Below are positions 25,701-40,700 of a DNA stretch of 64,000 bases, piece after piece. The stretch covers positions 14,900,748-14,964,747 of the forward strand of contig CM029378.1 in assembly GCA_017165825.1 (NCBI GenBank). The letters are read 5' to 3'. Source of the DNA: Hepsetus odoe. Taxonomy: Eukaryota > Chordata > Actinopteri > Characiformes > Hepsetidae. A program made the position numbers and the translations under genes. Every line of letters starts with the position of its first letter. The stretch's first letter is position 1. The notes below the pieces were generated by a model that saw only the letters and a list, made by a program, of their open reading frames with translations, was not told where the DNA came from and searched no databases.

Positions 25701-28700
25701 ATTACTGATGGAGGGGAACTGGAATCCACCCAATTCCTCTACTACATTCTTTATCTGATCTAACAACAATGTCCATCTCATAGACTGACTCCAAGCCATT
25801 AGTATTGCTACACAAAACACACAACAATACCTTTCAATTCCCAGCTGCTTTCAAACCCATGATTCCATCACTAGAAACATGTACCATTATCCATCTTACA
25901 GTCTATCAGGTCACTCCTCTGCACACCTAAACGTACAAACACACGCACACATACACATGGTTGATTAGTCTGGGGAATTTCATCAGCTTTGTCTCCTAGC
26001 AGGACAGAGCTGCTCCAGAGAGCTTCAGGCTGTCAGCACATACAGGTGGAGCATGCAGCTATTATTCATTCAATTATCTGCTGCAAGTTTATTTCGGAAC
26101 ACAGCTATGGAGCACGTCAAGTTCATTCCTGAGTCTCTGTTATGTTCTTTAGCGATAGAGGATAATGTACAATTACTTGTTCCTTCAGCAAATATATTAA
26201 TGGCAGAAAATGTGACACAGCACTGAGATCTTTAATATTTGTTTAAAACCAAACCTGAAAAAGAAAAACCCACACATTTATAATGTAAGAAAATGTAATA
26301 TATATATATATATATATATTTTTATTTTTTTCTNNNNNNNNNNNNNNNNNNNNNNNNNNNNNNNNNNNNNNNNNNNNNNNNNNNNNNNNNNNNNNNNNNN
26401 NNNNNNNNNNNNNNNNNNNNNNNNNNNNNNNNNNNNNNNNNNNNNNNNNNNNNNNNNNNNNNNNNNNNNNNNNNNNNNNNNNNNNNNNNNNNNNNNNNNN
26501 NNNNNNNNNNNNNNNNNNNNNNNNNNNNNNNNNNNNNNNNNNNNNNNNNNNNNNNNNNNNNNNNNNNNNNNNNNNNNNNNNNNNNNNNNNNNNNNNNNNN
26601 NNNNNNNNNNNNNNNNNNNNNNNNNNNNNNNNNNNNNNNNNNNNNNNNNNNNNNNNNNNNNNNNNNNNNNNNNNNNNNNNNNNNNNNNNNNNNNNNNNNN
26701 NNNNNNNNNNNNNNNNNNNNNNTATATACAGTACTGTGCAAAAGATTTAGGCAGGTGTGAAAAAATGCTGTAAACAAAGAATGCTTTCAGAAATGGAAGT
26801 GTTAATCATTTATTTTCATCAATCAACAAAATGCAGTGAATGAACAAAAGAGAAATCTAAATCAAATCAACATTTGGTGTGACCACCCTTTGCCTTCAAA
26901 ACAGCATCAGTTCTTCTAGGTACACTTTCACACAGTGTTTGAAGGAACTCGGCTGGTCGGTTGTTCCAAACATGACTGTGTTTCAACCTCCGTGTGACAT
27001 TGATGATCATCAGCACCTGTTTGGTAAAACTGGTTGATCATACACCGACTATAATCCTACAAAATCCCTGACTTTGTGCAAGTGTACCTAGAAGAACTGA
27101 TGCTGGTTTGAAGGCAAAAGGTAGAAACACCAAATATTTATTTGATTTAGATTTTTCTTTTGTTCGCTCACTTTGCATTTTGTAAATTGATAAAAATAAA
27201 CAATGATTATTTATATTTCTGAAAGCATTCCTTGTTTACAGCATTTTTTCACACCTGCCGAGAGAGAGAGAGAGAGAGATTTTATACATGCTGCATTACT
27301 CTCTTGAAAAAGAGAAAACTCCAGAAATATTTGTCACATTCATACTGCAAATTATAAAACATTAATTCTAAGGATCTTGGAGGAAGCAAAACTAGTTATT
27401 TTATGGCACTGCACAAAGAAGGATTTTGTAGTTAAAGAACATTCCTAAAAGATTGTGAAATATGTCAAACTGACGAGGCTGATATAATGCTGCATTACAG
27501 AACACTGCTTAAAAGATAAAAGTTACACATTCAACTCTAGTTTAAGGCCAGAGGAATAGACAGAGGACAGACTAATTATTTTGTCATTTTAAGGGATTTT
27601 TAGGACCCTGAAGTCCATTTCAGTACTAAAATAAAAGTCATTAAATAATTAAAGTAGTCTATTAAAATAGTCTATCAAAGAAGTCAATGACACCCTTACA
27701 TTGCTGTTACAGGGGCCATTTATGAATACTGAAAAAAGGTTCAAGTAAAGAAAAAAAAAAAAAACTTTTCCTTTTCCTGTGTTTACTTCTTTACTTGAAC
27801 TACAACAACATCTCCAAATGATATCCACTTTGCCAGGGCAGAGACTCCGATCTCACAGTCTATAAAGATTTTAATTATGCAGGAGGGCTCGGACATCCCT
27901 GCAATCACTACATAGGTGTATCTGTACATCCTATCTGGACTAAGCCTACAGTATTAAAGTGAAAAGATTTCCTGCACTCATGTCACATACAGTTAGAGCA
28001 TATATATAACAAGGTCCACCCATGACCTGGCAAGTGTTCAGCAGTCTAAGTTTGAAACAGGAGATGGTCTAAAGGTGTGTCTGTCCTTTGAACCCTTTTC
28101 AGCTCTTTGTTGTTGAACTGTCTTTTGGGCTCCTCATTAATTCCTGATAAGGTTTCTCACTGCAGCAGTGCAAAGCATCCTTTTCCCCTGAGAAGCAGCA
28201 AGAGAACGCTCTGGTGTGGATAACCAAAGCTTGGTGCAAATCTGATGTTAAAACCAGGTCTATCCACACTTCTTTCCCACATTTACTTTCGAGAATCAAA
28301 GCTGTAGGGTCACAACTCAGCTTAAATGACTGAGATGATTTACTAGAGAAAGACATTCTCTCATCTGTTGATATCAGTGAGGTGAACACTAAAATAGTAT
28401 CACTTTAAGATTATTGGAGTGTAAATCACATTTAAAGTTTATGCAGGGAAGTGTGTGTATAAACTCACATACACATACATGAACGACTGAACGATTGCTG
28501 AACGATTGCTGCTATGCAACATCTGATGCACAAAAATGCTGCTATGCATTGGTGGTGTAGTTATTTTGACCTACCAGTTTCTAGAGAATATGTGCTATGC
28601 TAAAATGATACTACAGTTACAGTACATATAAGTAAACTGTGCTTCACCAAATAAGTCAGGTTCTTTCCCGAGAAACAGATTTTTATAAATATATATTTTA

Positions 28701-31700
28701 TGGTAAAAAAAACTGCTTCTTGACAAAATAAATGAATTTTTGTCTTTTGTCCTCCATTACAGACAGCCAGCAAGCACCAGAACGCCCCCACCAATCAAGA
28801 GCCATGGGAAACACAGAACTCTGTTGTCATGGTAACTGATTCATTTAAACCAGGGCTGCCCAATCGTTCTTGAGGTTTTATTTAGTTTTATTTCAACCCT
28901 AACGAAATACACTTCCTGCTAATGTTCACATATTGCTCATTTCTGATTACATGGATGTTTACTACGCATGTCGATTGCACATAAACTCTGTCTCTACTGC
29001 ACTAAAGGGACAAAAAAAATTTTATCAGCTCCAGTTACCATATAGGTGCACTTCATATTTCACCATTACAGAATGTTTCGATGTCAAAAAGTCCAGCAGC
29101 ACTGCTGTGTACAACGACACCATCTAGATAATATCTGCTCACTGGCAGACCTGCAGAGGTCCTGACCACTGATCAACAGAGTAAAAGAGGCTGGCAAATG
29201 ATGTGGAGGATCATACAAAAATACAGACTACAGCATGTAATGGTCATTTAGGTAAGGGGCACAGATGACCATTGGTGTACAATAGCTGGAAAAATTTGCA
29301 TATATCAGAACAAGTACAATTTGACATCACTTACAGAGATTACTTTAGACAATGGTCTTGCAAAACCCTTCTGTCTAGACAGTGCCACTCAGAAAGTTTG
29401 TTTCCTCAAGTAGCATTCCGAAAGTCCATTCCTACTGGGACAATAAAAAACAATAAAAGACAATGTTCTAATCACATAATGTGCATAAGCCTAGGATCTT
29501 CAAAATCAGCTTTTTTCAAAAGCTTTATCCCCCGTTATGCCTTTTGTAAATTTAGCAAACAGATGGCACTTGAGGAAATGAAAGGGCCTAAATATAGGTG
29601 GGTAGAGACAGAAGCACACTCTTTATGACATTAATTAACAGAGACAAAGACCCTGTTTAGCCTGACAGTGGATGATGTAAAAGACGAGGACAGGGAGATG
29701 ACACTTATCCCTTCAGCAGTAATCTAGATCATAGTCCAAAACACCTGAGGATACGATTCTCCACTACCTGCACCTCTGTTGAGCAGGATGTGTAAGGTTG
29801 CATTTGGCTGTGAGATCAAGACATGACAGCTACATAAGTGTGGACATAAAAATTCCCTCCTGTAAGCAGGGCAGAGCCGAGGGCTATGATCATGGCTGTG
29901 GTGCCAAAGCAGTAATCAGTGTTTAAACGTGAAACATCATTGCTGTCTTAACGACACCCTGTATCTTTAGATAACTTTGCAGCAAGAAAATGGATTATAC
30001 ATAAATGAAGAAAAAAATATCAAGGAATGTTATGCTTTTAATGTTGTAAATATGCTGTAAATATATTAATGAATTTACAATTTACTCTCAATTATTCTGC
30101 AGTATAGGTTGTTTCAAAAATGATATTTTTGTGTGTCTTCTGCTGAAATTATGCTTGAAAGCATTTGTTAGTAGAGACCTTTATCAAGTGATCCTTCAAA
30201 GGGTTTAGAATGCAAAGTTCTTTTCCACAGATCTGCCACTTTACGCTAGTGATGCTGGGCTTTGGAGAGCAGCTTACTGATAGAGCTGTGCTCCTTCTCT
30301 CCCTCTTCCATCACTGGAGGTTATAGCTTCAGGCAGCTGTGCAAGCAAATAAAAACTCTTTCTGTATTTTATTTATTTATTTATAAATATTTATTTTATT
30401 TATTGCTGATTACACTGATAAACAAAAATGCTCCAAAATAAAATAAAGTATAAATAAATGTTTTTGCTTTCCGTTGTAAAGTTGCCATTTTGTATTACAA
30501 TAATGTAGACAATCCTAACCGTGTTTAAATGATCGGTCAAATCCCTAAAAATCTCTAATCTCATGCAGATTCAAAGTTTAGCATCTGCAAAAAAAAATAA
30601 AATAAAAGCTTTAAACAAAACTGGAAAAGCCTGGAGTTATTGGGTTGTTTATTTTTCTGTGGCTACACCACTTTCAGTCACTGTCTGAAACTCCCACACA
30701 GTCTGGACCAGAGAAAATAGTTCTAGCTCTTCATTCCTTTTGAAAGGTTTTTTTCTCAATGTTTACTATCAGTTACTACCATTCCTGTGAGTCGTTAAAA
30801 TGTCTTTGATCATCATTCCAAAGTTTTCTTTTGAAATCAATTTAATGCTTTCTTTTGCTTTCTAAGGAATATGAATCCTCAATACTGGTTTTGTTTTCAT
30901 TGTCTACTAACCAATTACACTTTAGATCATTTCTAGATCTCCAGTGGGAGCGATCTAGTACAATTCGATCCCACACTTAAGAAATGTCTTATTAAATAAT
31001 GCTCAGTCTCTGACTTTTATAAACCATATGTGGGATCTAACACCCTCATTTTTGAATGACATGAAATGAAATCACAAAAGTAAAAGTCTGAATCTGTCTA
31101 TGCAAATATGACCAATTTTCTTAGAAAAGTAAGAACTGGTGTAAGAATCATATCTACAGGATCAAGCACCACCAGTTGATCAAACTGAGGTTCACAGTGA
31201 AAACTCCACAGTGCTTTCTGGTAAGATCAAGTAATTCTTTGCGGTGTTGTTTCAGTTTGTAAGCCCTGCTTAAGGCCTTTTCTCTCTCTGTCTCTCTCTC
31301 TCTGCTCTTCAGGCTTCCTCCTTGAATCTCTCTGGCTGCAGTTGTATCTCTAAGGTCTTGTTAGAGATTCAGGACCATTCATCTTTGTAATCAGACATAG
31401 TTGAAGACTCTTGGCAGCCTCAAAGGCCAAGTCCTGTGTGTACCGTATTTCCCATATACATGCCCAAGCCAACCACACAACTACCAATACACAAAATGCT
31501 TTTTCCACATTGCTGTGGAAAAACTGTTTGAAGACCAACTCTTAACCAATAGCTTGCACTTAGATTTGCATGCATACACAGCGCTTACACACACACAGAC
31601 AACTCTTTCACACAAACTTCCACATGTTTCCTTTTCTGATCTAGATGGCCCATAAAATTTTAAAAAAGGTAATAAAGCAGCTATTGCTGCAATGCAGGGA

Positions 31701-34700
31701 CTTCCCAATGCTGTTGTAAATGTAAGTTGTAAAGCATAAATTCTTTTTTTTTTTCCTTTTTAACAGAGAAAACATATAAGCAAGAATATGTCACCTTCGG
31801 TTGCCTTTATGTGTTACTCTGACACCAGTAATGAGCCTAATGATCTGAGTTCTATCTTAAAGGTGAGTGCAGATTTGCTTAGAAACTATTTCAGAGCCTC
31901 AAGTAACAACATGATACTTCTTTAACACAGTTAGAAAACAAAGTAGCACGCAGAAAGCTTACCATGCTCATAAACGTCAGGTCATGTTTTACATTTGTAC
32001 AGTTTCCCTTGTCCTCCCATAACCCCACCAGTTACTCAGCAAAAACACCAGTCTTTCTGTTCGATTCTGCATACACACACTGTAATCGAGTTACACTCAT
32101 TGGCCTGTCTGCTGCTGACAACCTTTTGCAGGCACTAAGTCACTCTAGTCATTGGATTTATTCTTTCACTTTCTCTTTGCATTTTTGGAGTGGTTGTAAA
32201 AAAATCATGGGAGGTGGTCGTCTAGACAAAGAGGTTGCAGATTTAAATCCTGCCTCCAGCACTACAGGGTTACTGAGCAAGACCTTTAACCTCAAGCTGC
32301 TCCAAAGAGTCTGTCCCTGTTATTAGGAAATGTAAGTCACTCTGGGTCAGAACGTTTGCTAAATGCAATATTGTAAATATATCAATTATTTCAGTTTGTT
32401 TACTTTGTAGCTGGAGTTCATGTTATACAAATGAGGCACTTTGTGAGCCGTAAGTATAAATGCACACAGATTCATGCAATTAAATGAAATGTGCAAAGAC
32501 AAAATGTTTGGTAATTTTATGGTTCATTTAAATATATATAACAATAAATATATAATTGCAAATTATGCTTCCTTATTCTAAGTGATTAAACTAAAAGCAA
32601 TGGTCTCATGTATACCTGCATTATTATACAATGCAATAGAGTAAACCAGTAAAAGTGATGAAAAGAAAGGATTACTTGTTTATTTTTACAAAGATATCCT
32701 AAAATAGCATTTGGGTATCCTTAAAAAGGATTATGAATCAATAGTATCAACGATGTCTTTTTCCTCAGCCATTCTGCCTATTTAAATGGAGAAAACGTAG
32801 GAATGTGTATTTTGGATTCATTGTGTGCACCCGACTGAAAAACAACCAAAGGAAGCAAAGGAGAATTTTCTATGTGGTTCTGAAAGAATATTATACATAA
32901 ACATGTAAGGTAAGGGCAATAAAGCCTTTACCAAGCTTCATGTTCCTGTGACTATAAATGCAAATATTATTGAGACGTACGAGGTACATGTGACTGTATC
33001 CGACCTCCCAGGACGTGGCTGTAAGAGGAAAGGCAACCCCAGGTTGATCAAAAGGACAGAGTGCATAACAGACAAACAGACAAAAATCACAAAAAGTCAT
33101 TCAAAGTGAACTGCAGATATGTTCATTAGGTATATTATTAGAATTACTAAATAGAACATTGTGCCTTTTGTAACTGACCACCCAGTTTTAAGTGAGCAAA
33201 AGTATTGGAACAGAAAAAATTTTCAGTAAATTAAAGTAACTTGATATTCCTTGTTTGTAATAAAAGCATAAAGCCTACAATCTACTTAAGTTTCCAAATT
33301 GTTGGTTTCTACTTTGGTTATGGTTTCCAGGCTTTTACAATAACATCCTTCAGTGGTTGTTTGTTCTGGGGTTTCTCTCTTTAGGAGATGAAATGCATAT
33401 TTAACTGGGTTCAGATGAAGTGACTGACTTGGGGAGTCCAAAACTTTCCAAAAAATCCAAAATTTCCCCTCTGATTAAGGCTTTTCTAAATATGGCAATG
33501 TGTATTAGATCATTCTGAGTAGGAAGCAACCTTTACAAAATGAAATCAGCACAATGAGATTCATCTCAACAATTTTTACAGCAATGTTTTTTTTCTACCC
33601 TTTGATTTGTACGTTGAAATAATATAGAGGGGGTCTGGATTCAGAAGTCCTAAAGCAAATTGGAATTTAAAAAATGAGCACAGATGAGACTGAAAGAGCT
33701 GAAGTTATTACACAGTTCATTCTCTGCAATTAAACCCTTGTGCCCTAAAGAAAAAAAAAAAGATACAATAATTGGATTAATTTTTTTTTTTTATTCTGTA
33801 GCCTGGGTGGGTAATGTGCCAAAGAAAATGCATTTACAGCTCACCCCTCTGAAACATGCAATCAGTGCTCTAAAGGTTGATATTCAAAAAGGTTAAATGC
33901 TTGATCACACTATAAGCCATGAAGGAAAATCTATATTTGTTACAGCACTCATGCTTCATTTAGAGTCTTCATGTTAATCATTACAGACCACTAGGACAAT
34001 GATGGTGGGTTTTTTTTTCTTCTAAAATTACTTTAAAAACATAAAAGCATATAAAATTTTGTTTCTCTTACTAGATTCTCTGCCTTGACTAAAATAGACT
34101 GAACCTAAATAAAGTAACCATCATAAAACCAATTCAAGAAATAATTATCTAATGCTCAAGGCCAAATAGGGCATACTGCACATGAAGAAAGCCAATGTAT
34201 GCACCAAAAATGCAGTTCTCTCAAAAGGAACACTGGATGGAAGCACTGAATGCTTAATAATACTTAGTATGTTGAGATTTACTCCATCACAGGCACAGTC
34301 TAAATGACAGTTGGCAGCAGGGTGCAACAGTGTCATATGAAAGCTCTCAGGTTATTGCTGCCACGCTGCATGTGTAGTGGAGAGGCCAATGCCATTCTAA
34401 AGTCTCATCAACTGCATAGTCTCTGGGGTTCTGCTGGAAAACTCAATTTCCTATTCCGCACATGGAAGCAGATCTTCATGGCTTTAATATGAGGAAATAT
34501 TAGCGTGTGTGTGTGTGTGTGTGTGTGTCTTGTGATTTCAGAGATATTGATATATTGACATATTTATACACTTTTTCTGTAAGGAAATATATGACTGTAA
34601 TAAACATTGCATGGAATGGATTGTGGTTCTTTTTTGTTTAGATACTTGCCCTGTTGTGGTGAAATTATATTCATTGGATTTATTGATCTAGGATGACGAC

Positions 34701-37700
34701 TCTAATTACAGTTTTTCTAGGGCTGAGTCTGTGGGGGAAAACCTCAACGAAGTCAGATCTTCCTTGTTTTACAACTCCAACAAATTGATTTGGTATATAG
34801 AGTGATCCTCTATATTTAACATATGCATGACATCCTTCAACAGATTTGCTCTATTAATAATAGTATTTAAGGTGTGCTGATAATACCCCTAGAATGCTAT
34901 AATGGACCATTTGACTCTAAAATATGATGCCGCAAAGCAGCACTTTCTCCAAGTCTCTAAGAATAGCTCTGTCCCCAGAGGATTTAAGGTAGGGATGATG
35001 ATTTGACTGCAGGCTCAGCTCAATAAGAGAAAGTCATCTATTTTTCAGCACGCTCTTCCAACTCCGCAATCAACAGGGTGATGCGACTGGCTCTTTCGAT
35101 CATGTCCGAGTCAATTAAACAAACAATTCAGTCCAGGGTCCATCTGAGGCTAAGCTGCTGCAGAATGGGGCCACACGTGGGATTCTCGTTTCTTTATCAG
35201 TGCCTGGCCAGATGAAATTCTGTTCTGTCCCCCTTGTTTAAATTGTCCTCACCAACACTAACTCATTACTCTCAGGTTCGTCAGCCTTATGCCTGGCTGT
35301 GTCTAGGCAACAGAGTGAAGTCTTTCCCTCCTGCCACCAAACCTGGTGAAAATGTGAGACCTGTTGACATGTGGATGGAAAACGCAAGGATTTACAATAG
35401 AATTTGGGCTGAAAACAAAAACCAGTACAAATATCTGAATTTCCTGAGATTGCACTTGCAGACTGCACCTGAAAATAGACCAGTAGGTCTCATAAGCCAT
35501 CAGTAGTTGGTTTTTGGAAATTGGAAATTATAATACAGAATTTTACTGACCTCACTCATCTTAACAACCTGTCATTTAAAAATGTCCAAATGTTCCTACT
35601 TGTTTACTTGTGCTCAGTTAGGGCATGTTCAAAAGTGTTGAATATGACTGGAACTGAGATATTTAAATCAGAAATCTCTTTTGCTGCTCCTAGTGTTTTA
35701 TGGTGACAAGAGCAGCAGAGATGAGGGGGGGTCCTAATCAGAGTGACAGCAGCAGGATGCTGGATCAGGGGACAGCTCTGTATTGCTGTCACTACACTAC
35801 CAACCGCTTATAGGAGCTGACACTTTGTGCCCCAAATAGAGAACACTGGTGCTTATGAAGGCTGAAAAGATGGGGTTCAATGTTAACAATCAGCAGACTT
35901 CAAGAGGGTTCAACAAATCGAAACTAAACTATCAACTTCATTTGAGGGGAAGAATATAGCAAGAGCATGAAAGAAGAAGAATTCAGAGAGAGTGAGAGAG
36001 AGAGAGAGAGAGCCTCAGAGTTTGGGACGACAGAACCTTTGAGAAAGTTTAAGATAATATAAGTGAGAAGTGAAGAACACTGAATTTGGATTCTGTTCCC
36101 TAGGAATAGTCATGAAAGCCATAAACATGCTTTAGCTACAACTTTTTTTAGTATAATAGAGTATTTTGAAAGCCCTAGTTAGTATTGGGCATGGAAGACC
36201 TTGCTAAATGTGCACAGAGACAGAACAAGACACTGTAACGCTCATCTTGCAGAGATAGAGTGCAAGGCCGCAGGTTGCATGGTCAAGGCTGACCTCAGCT
36301 GGTCTTCATCACCCTGCAGATCAATCTGCTTTAATAAAGACACAGAGAGGAGCACAAAGGTTGTGGCCTACTTTCCAACTTCAACACACTTCACTGATTT
36401 CTCTTAACATTCTTGCTACACATTCTACTAGTAAGGAAAACCCAGAAGTTTTTCCTCACACAGTCTCCAAATTAGACTCTAAAGGTATTTGTTCCTGTGA
36501 TGATGGGAAAAATATTTGAATAAAATGGAAAAGGGGAGTCCCCAGTGCAGATTCTTGATGTGTGTCGCATAAAGAAGCAGTAACTCACAGTAAAGACCAA
36601 AAAGGGCAGGAGTAATCTGTGTGTGCTTGTGTGTTTGCTTTATGTGTTGAGTGCAGTGCAAGGAAAAGGGCAAGAGGAGTGAAAACGTTATCTCCGAGCT
36701 ACCATGACCTTTACACTAAAGAAGAAGGAATGGGGGGGAAAAAACCCATAAAGCAATGCCTCTAGTAACTCCCTACATAAAACCCAAAGTATTTACTAAT
36801 TATTCCTATATCATTCTGCACACGGTCCGCTGTGTAGCCATTGTCTCAGCTCCTGCTTTGCACTGTGTGCATAAGCATGCAAGGGCAGAAATTTGACAAC
36901 TTGACCTTTTGTGCAAGATTACTTTGCCCATTCATTAGCATGAGGGCTCTGACTATGCGCTAAAGCACATGGCAGTCCTGGTGAGACAAACAAGTGTGCC
37001 ACTCAAAAAGGGAAAAAGAAGGACTATACATTCTTCAGCCATATTAAAGCCACTGACAAGTAAAGTGAACACCATTGATGTTATTGTTAAAATGGCACTT
37101 GTTGAGAGGTGAAACAAGAAGCAGAATTGTTAAAATTAAAAAGTAAAAAATTAAAAAGTCAGAAAAGCATGAAAATAGAGGTAAACTCAGTTCCTTTTCT
37201 TGCTGTATGTTTTTACAAGGCAATGAAAACAGAAAATCAAAGAAGACTTACTTTGTAGGGTAGAAACAAGGAATTAACACAGGCAATTAGGCTGGCTGTG
37301 TCCTCTGCGTCAGGGGTACCACAAATTATTATCTGAGAAAGAAAGCAAGAAAGAAAGCAAGAAAGCAAGAGAGAAAGAAAGAAAGAGTCACTTCTGCTTG
37401 CTGCAGTAATGAGGTGAGCAGGTGTGCTGGAGATCAGGTTGCCCTCACCTGCACCTCCAGTAGTTTATTGTCCCTCCTTAGAAGCTTCTACTGAACAGGT
37501 GAGGTCTAATGGTTGTGACACATTTTCTCAGCTTTTAAAAAATATTGAAAGAGGGAGAAGCTTTGAAGAAAATTTCTTAACTCAGAAAACGATTCCCAAA
37601 ACAGCTGATATTCACAGTTACTGCCCTGATCAGAGTAATTAACTGACAAGTTAACATTTGAGGAAATGGAATAATGGAAATCATTGCAATTTTCATTTTT

Positions 37701-40700
37701 CCAAATAATTTAAACAGACCAGCTGTGTTTTATGCAAAACTAAAGGAAGGTTAGGCCACCATACATGTCTTGACATAGTGTAACCAACTTGTGTAAGTGA
37801 AGGTGTGTGTGCATTTGCTTATTTATCAAACTGTCAGGTAAGTTTCAGTATTGATTACCTGTTTAAAAGTGTAGTCATGTGCCATGAGGCCTCGGACCAT
37901 ATCAGGAAGGGCGACTGGCACCTTAACTAGCCGATCAGAGAAAGCAGTCAGTAGCTGCTGCGAGCGCCTCATCCATTCCTGATTGCCTGTCAGGTGGGAG
38001 AGCCTAAGCAGATTCCTGGTAGACACAGAGTTTGCACTGGGCTCTGCACCATCCTGATCTAGAGAGAGAAGAATAGATGAACTCATAGGATAAACAGAAC
38101 AACCATAATCCACCCCAAAGAACAAACAAGCTGCTTCCCTTCACTCTGATATACACACCATAGTATGAGAAAGTTAAGTGGCCAAGTTAAGTGATAAATC
38201 AAAATATCAACCTGACCTTTGCCTGTTTATCTCATAGGGCTAAAAGTGTCTGATACTGCAGATGAAGTGGCTAGCAGCTGAGAGCAGATCCATTTTAATC
38301 TGCTTTTTGTGTTTGTGTGTATGTATCCTGGGAGAAGGTTCCCATGCTCTATGACCTCATGCTGACGGAGCTACAGACAACCTCATGGCTATGAGATGGA
38401 CTGAGGTGAGGACTGACATACAGCAAGACATTGTCCCCAACAGATGCTTTTGCTGAAAGTTTATTTAGCATAAATGTTATAATGACTGTAGTGCTACACA
38501 GCTTTACATGATGCTTCAACTCATTAATGATTCAAAAATGACTGTTACTGGCAAAGGTTTAATGAAAATACATTTGAATACCTCCTCTACAGGAAACAAA
38601 CAATTAACTATGGTACTGCTTTCAACTATATCAACTGCTTTCAACACTTATTTATCTGTGCATTTTTTCTTATATGTAACATTCAGCAAATAAACAGGCT
38701 CATAAAGGACATAAATAAACAAATAAACAAACATACTCATAAAAGACACATGCTCACATTTGCTTTTCATGTAGCCAAGACAGTTTAATTCATATAATAC
38801 ACGTTCACTCTGACTAAGAGAGACTTTTTCAAAACTCTGCCAAGAATGAGATCACAAAATGAAAAAACTAATCAGAAAGTGGTATTCTATCTGTGATTTG
38901 CAGTAGATGCACAGCCATTGAGGAGAAAGGATGTTTAGAAGCGTCTGGTTTTGGGCAGGGCGTAAAATAGAGAGTGGCATGTGGTCTGGGAGGTAATCCG
39001 TCTTCCAATGACAGTATGCTGGAGGAACTCTGTTATGACACACTACAGCTCCTAATGGAACTCTACACGCTAGACTCACTATATAATGGCACAGTCACTC
39101 TGAAAAGACGAAAAATCTGTCTTACGTCCTATTTAATTTATCAGTGGCAACAACAAAAGCATAACAGTTTGCTTTTTTTCTCTGCATTCGTATCTCACTG
39201 GTGTCAGTGTCATTTTCACAGAGCCATCAGTCTTAGGCTGAGGCATGGCCTTGTCTGTCTGTGTGTTAGGATCACCATGTCCCTCCAATTATTGGTGACA
39301 AAATATGTAACCAAACTGGTCAGGACATCACAGCCAGCACTCTAATGCACCTGGCAGATGTGGTTTTGTTCAGAAAATGTCTTAAACCGAATAAAGGGGA
39401 AAAAGACAAAAGACAGAACATATGGACCAAGAAAAAAAGTGACTGAATGAAGAATAACATCAGCAAAATTCTAGAGAGAAATGAAAGAGGAAAGAAATGG
39501 GATGCAGACAGAACATATCCAGTCAAAACAGAGACGTAACCAGGGGCCATAAGTCGGAGTGGTTCTGGAGTGGTGAAAGATTTCAGTGAGTTGCTTGTGT
39601 GCTATCAGCAGTGGGGTGATGGGAGTGCTATGCAGTGGAGTGAGGCTGAACAGTAAGTGACAGTGGATCTCCATCACTCTGTCCAAATGACTCCAATTGC
39701 CCTCACCAAGAAAGCACAACACATCTTCTACACAGTGTGCTTAATGTAAACTACCAGTCAAAAACACAAGATTAAATGTGTTTTTCATAGTCCAGAAATG
39801 TCTAACTTCTGGCTACAGAGCTACAGCACTGAATGTTTGATGAATAGCTCTGGATCTATTCATGTGTCATCTGATGATAATTCTGATATATGAGTCAGCT
39901 TTGTTCTGACCCAAACACCATTCAAGATGTACTGCTAGCAGTGCCACAGTCATACAAGAACAGAGATCCAAAAGAACACAAACTAGAACTAGAACTGTCA
40001 TTGGTCTTACCCTGTTTAAGGGACAGCAGCAAAGAGGGGTCTGAAGGGTCACTAGAGAAGTACCCACTGCCCTGGGCATCCCAGAAGAGATGGTCCTGCT
40101 GGTGTTGCAGTTCCTCTGCCCACTGAAGCCAGTGCACAGTCTGTGTGGCTTCAAAAAGGTCCAAGAGACCACACACCACAAAGGCATAGTCATCCAGGAA
40201 GCCTGCAATGGGCGATGTCCTAGAGAGCAGAAAGTGGAAAAAAAAATAAAAAATTAGCCACTGAACCTAAAACATAAACACAAACAGATTATCAAGCAAA
40301 TGCACAATTCATATTATCCTGACAGCTAAATTTCTGTTATTTTAGGAAATGTTTTATTGTTTTTAATTAACCTGCTTGGAGAATAATATATTCTGTTTGT
40401 GAAGTTTTACTTCTTGATCTTTACTGTCCAACTTTCAACAAATCAGTGACGGTCACCCTGTTTAATTTAGCGAAAAATGTTAATAAATCACACTTAGTTC
40501 TTGTGTACATGATCAGTCTTTGGATGTAAACTAAGCAATGGACATTTATCTAGATGATGGTTAAGTCTATTTGTAGATTTTTCCTGTAGTATTGCGTCAA
40601 CACTAAAACAGAGCTTCTTTTTTTATGAATTCGACTCAAGCTGTCAGTAATGGTGAAAAGGGTTTTATTTATCCAAGTACAAATCTTCATGTTCTCTATG

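Larger units (their letters stand above)
22733..37251 (-). other. spata20: spata20 intron 15 (14.5 kb), repeat-rich, with assembly gap
   Basis: No coding exon could be supported here. It holds a family-B SINE (24957-25190), a TA microsatellite, a 389-base N gap (26334-26722), a foldback mariner MITE (26729-27259), a small dispersed repeat (28849-28925), a worn family-A SINE (32204-32375), a Tc1 remnant (33191-33620) and GT and GA microsatellites (34505-34528, 35985-36012). The remainder is A+T-rich sequence in which I recognise nothing. Confidence 0.8.

Noticed and set aside
26322..26777. 151-codon open frame on the - strand
   Set aside because: It is almost entirely the assembly gap read as unknown residues.
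28099..28389. 96-codon open frame on the - strand, same strand as spata20
   Set aside because: The spata20 reading frame passes directly from exon 15 to exon 16 with matching phase; this block matches nothing in the family.
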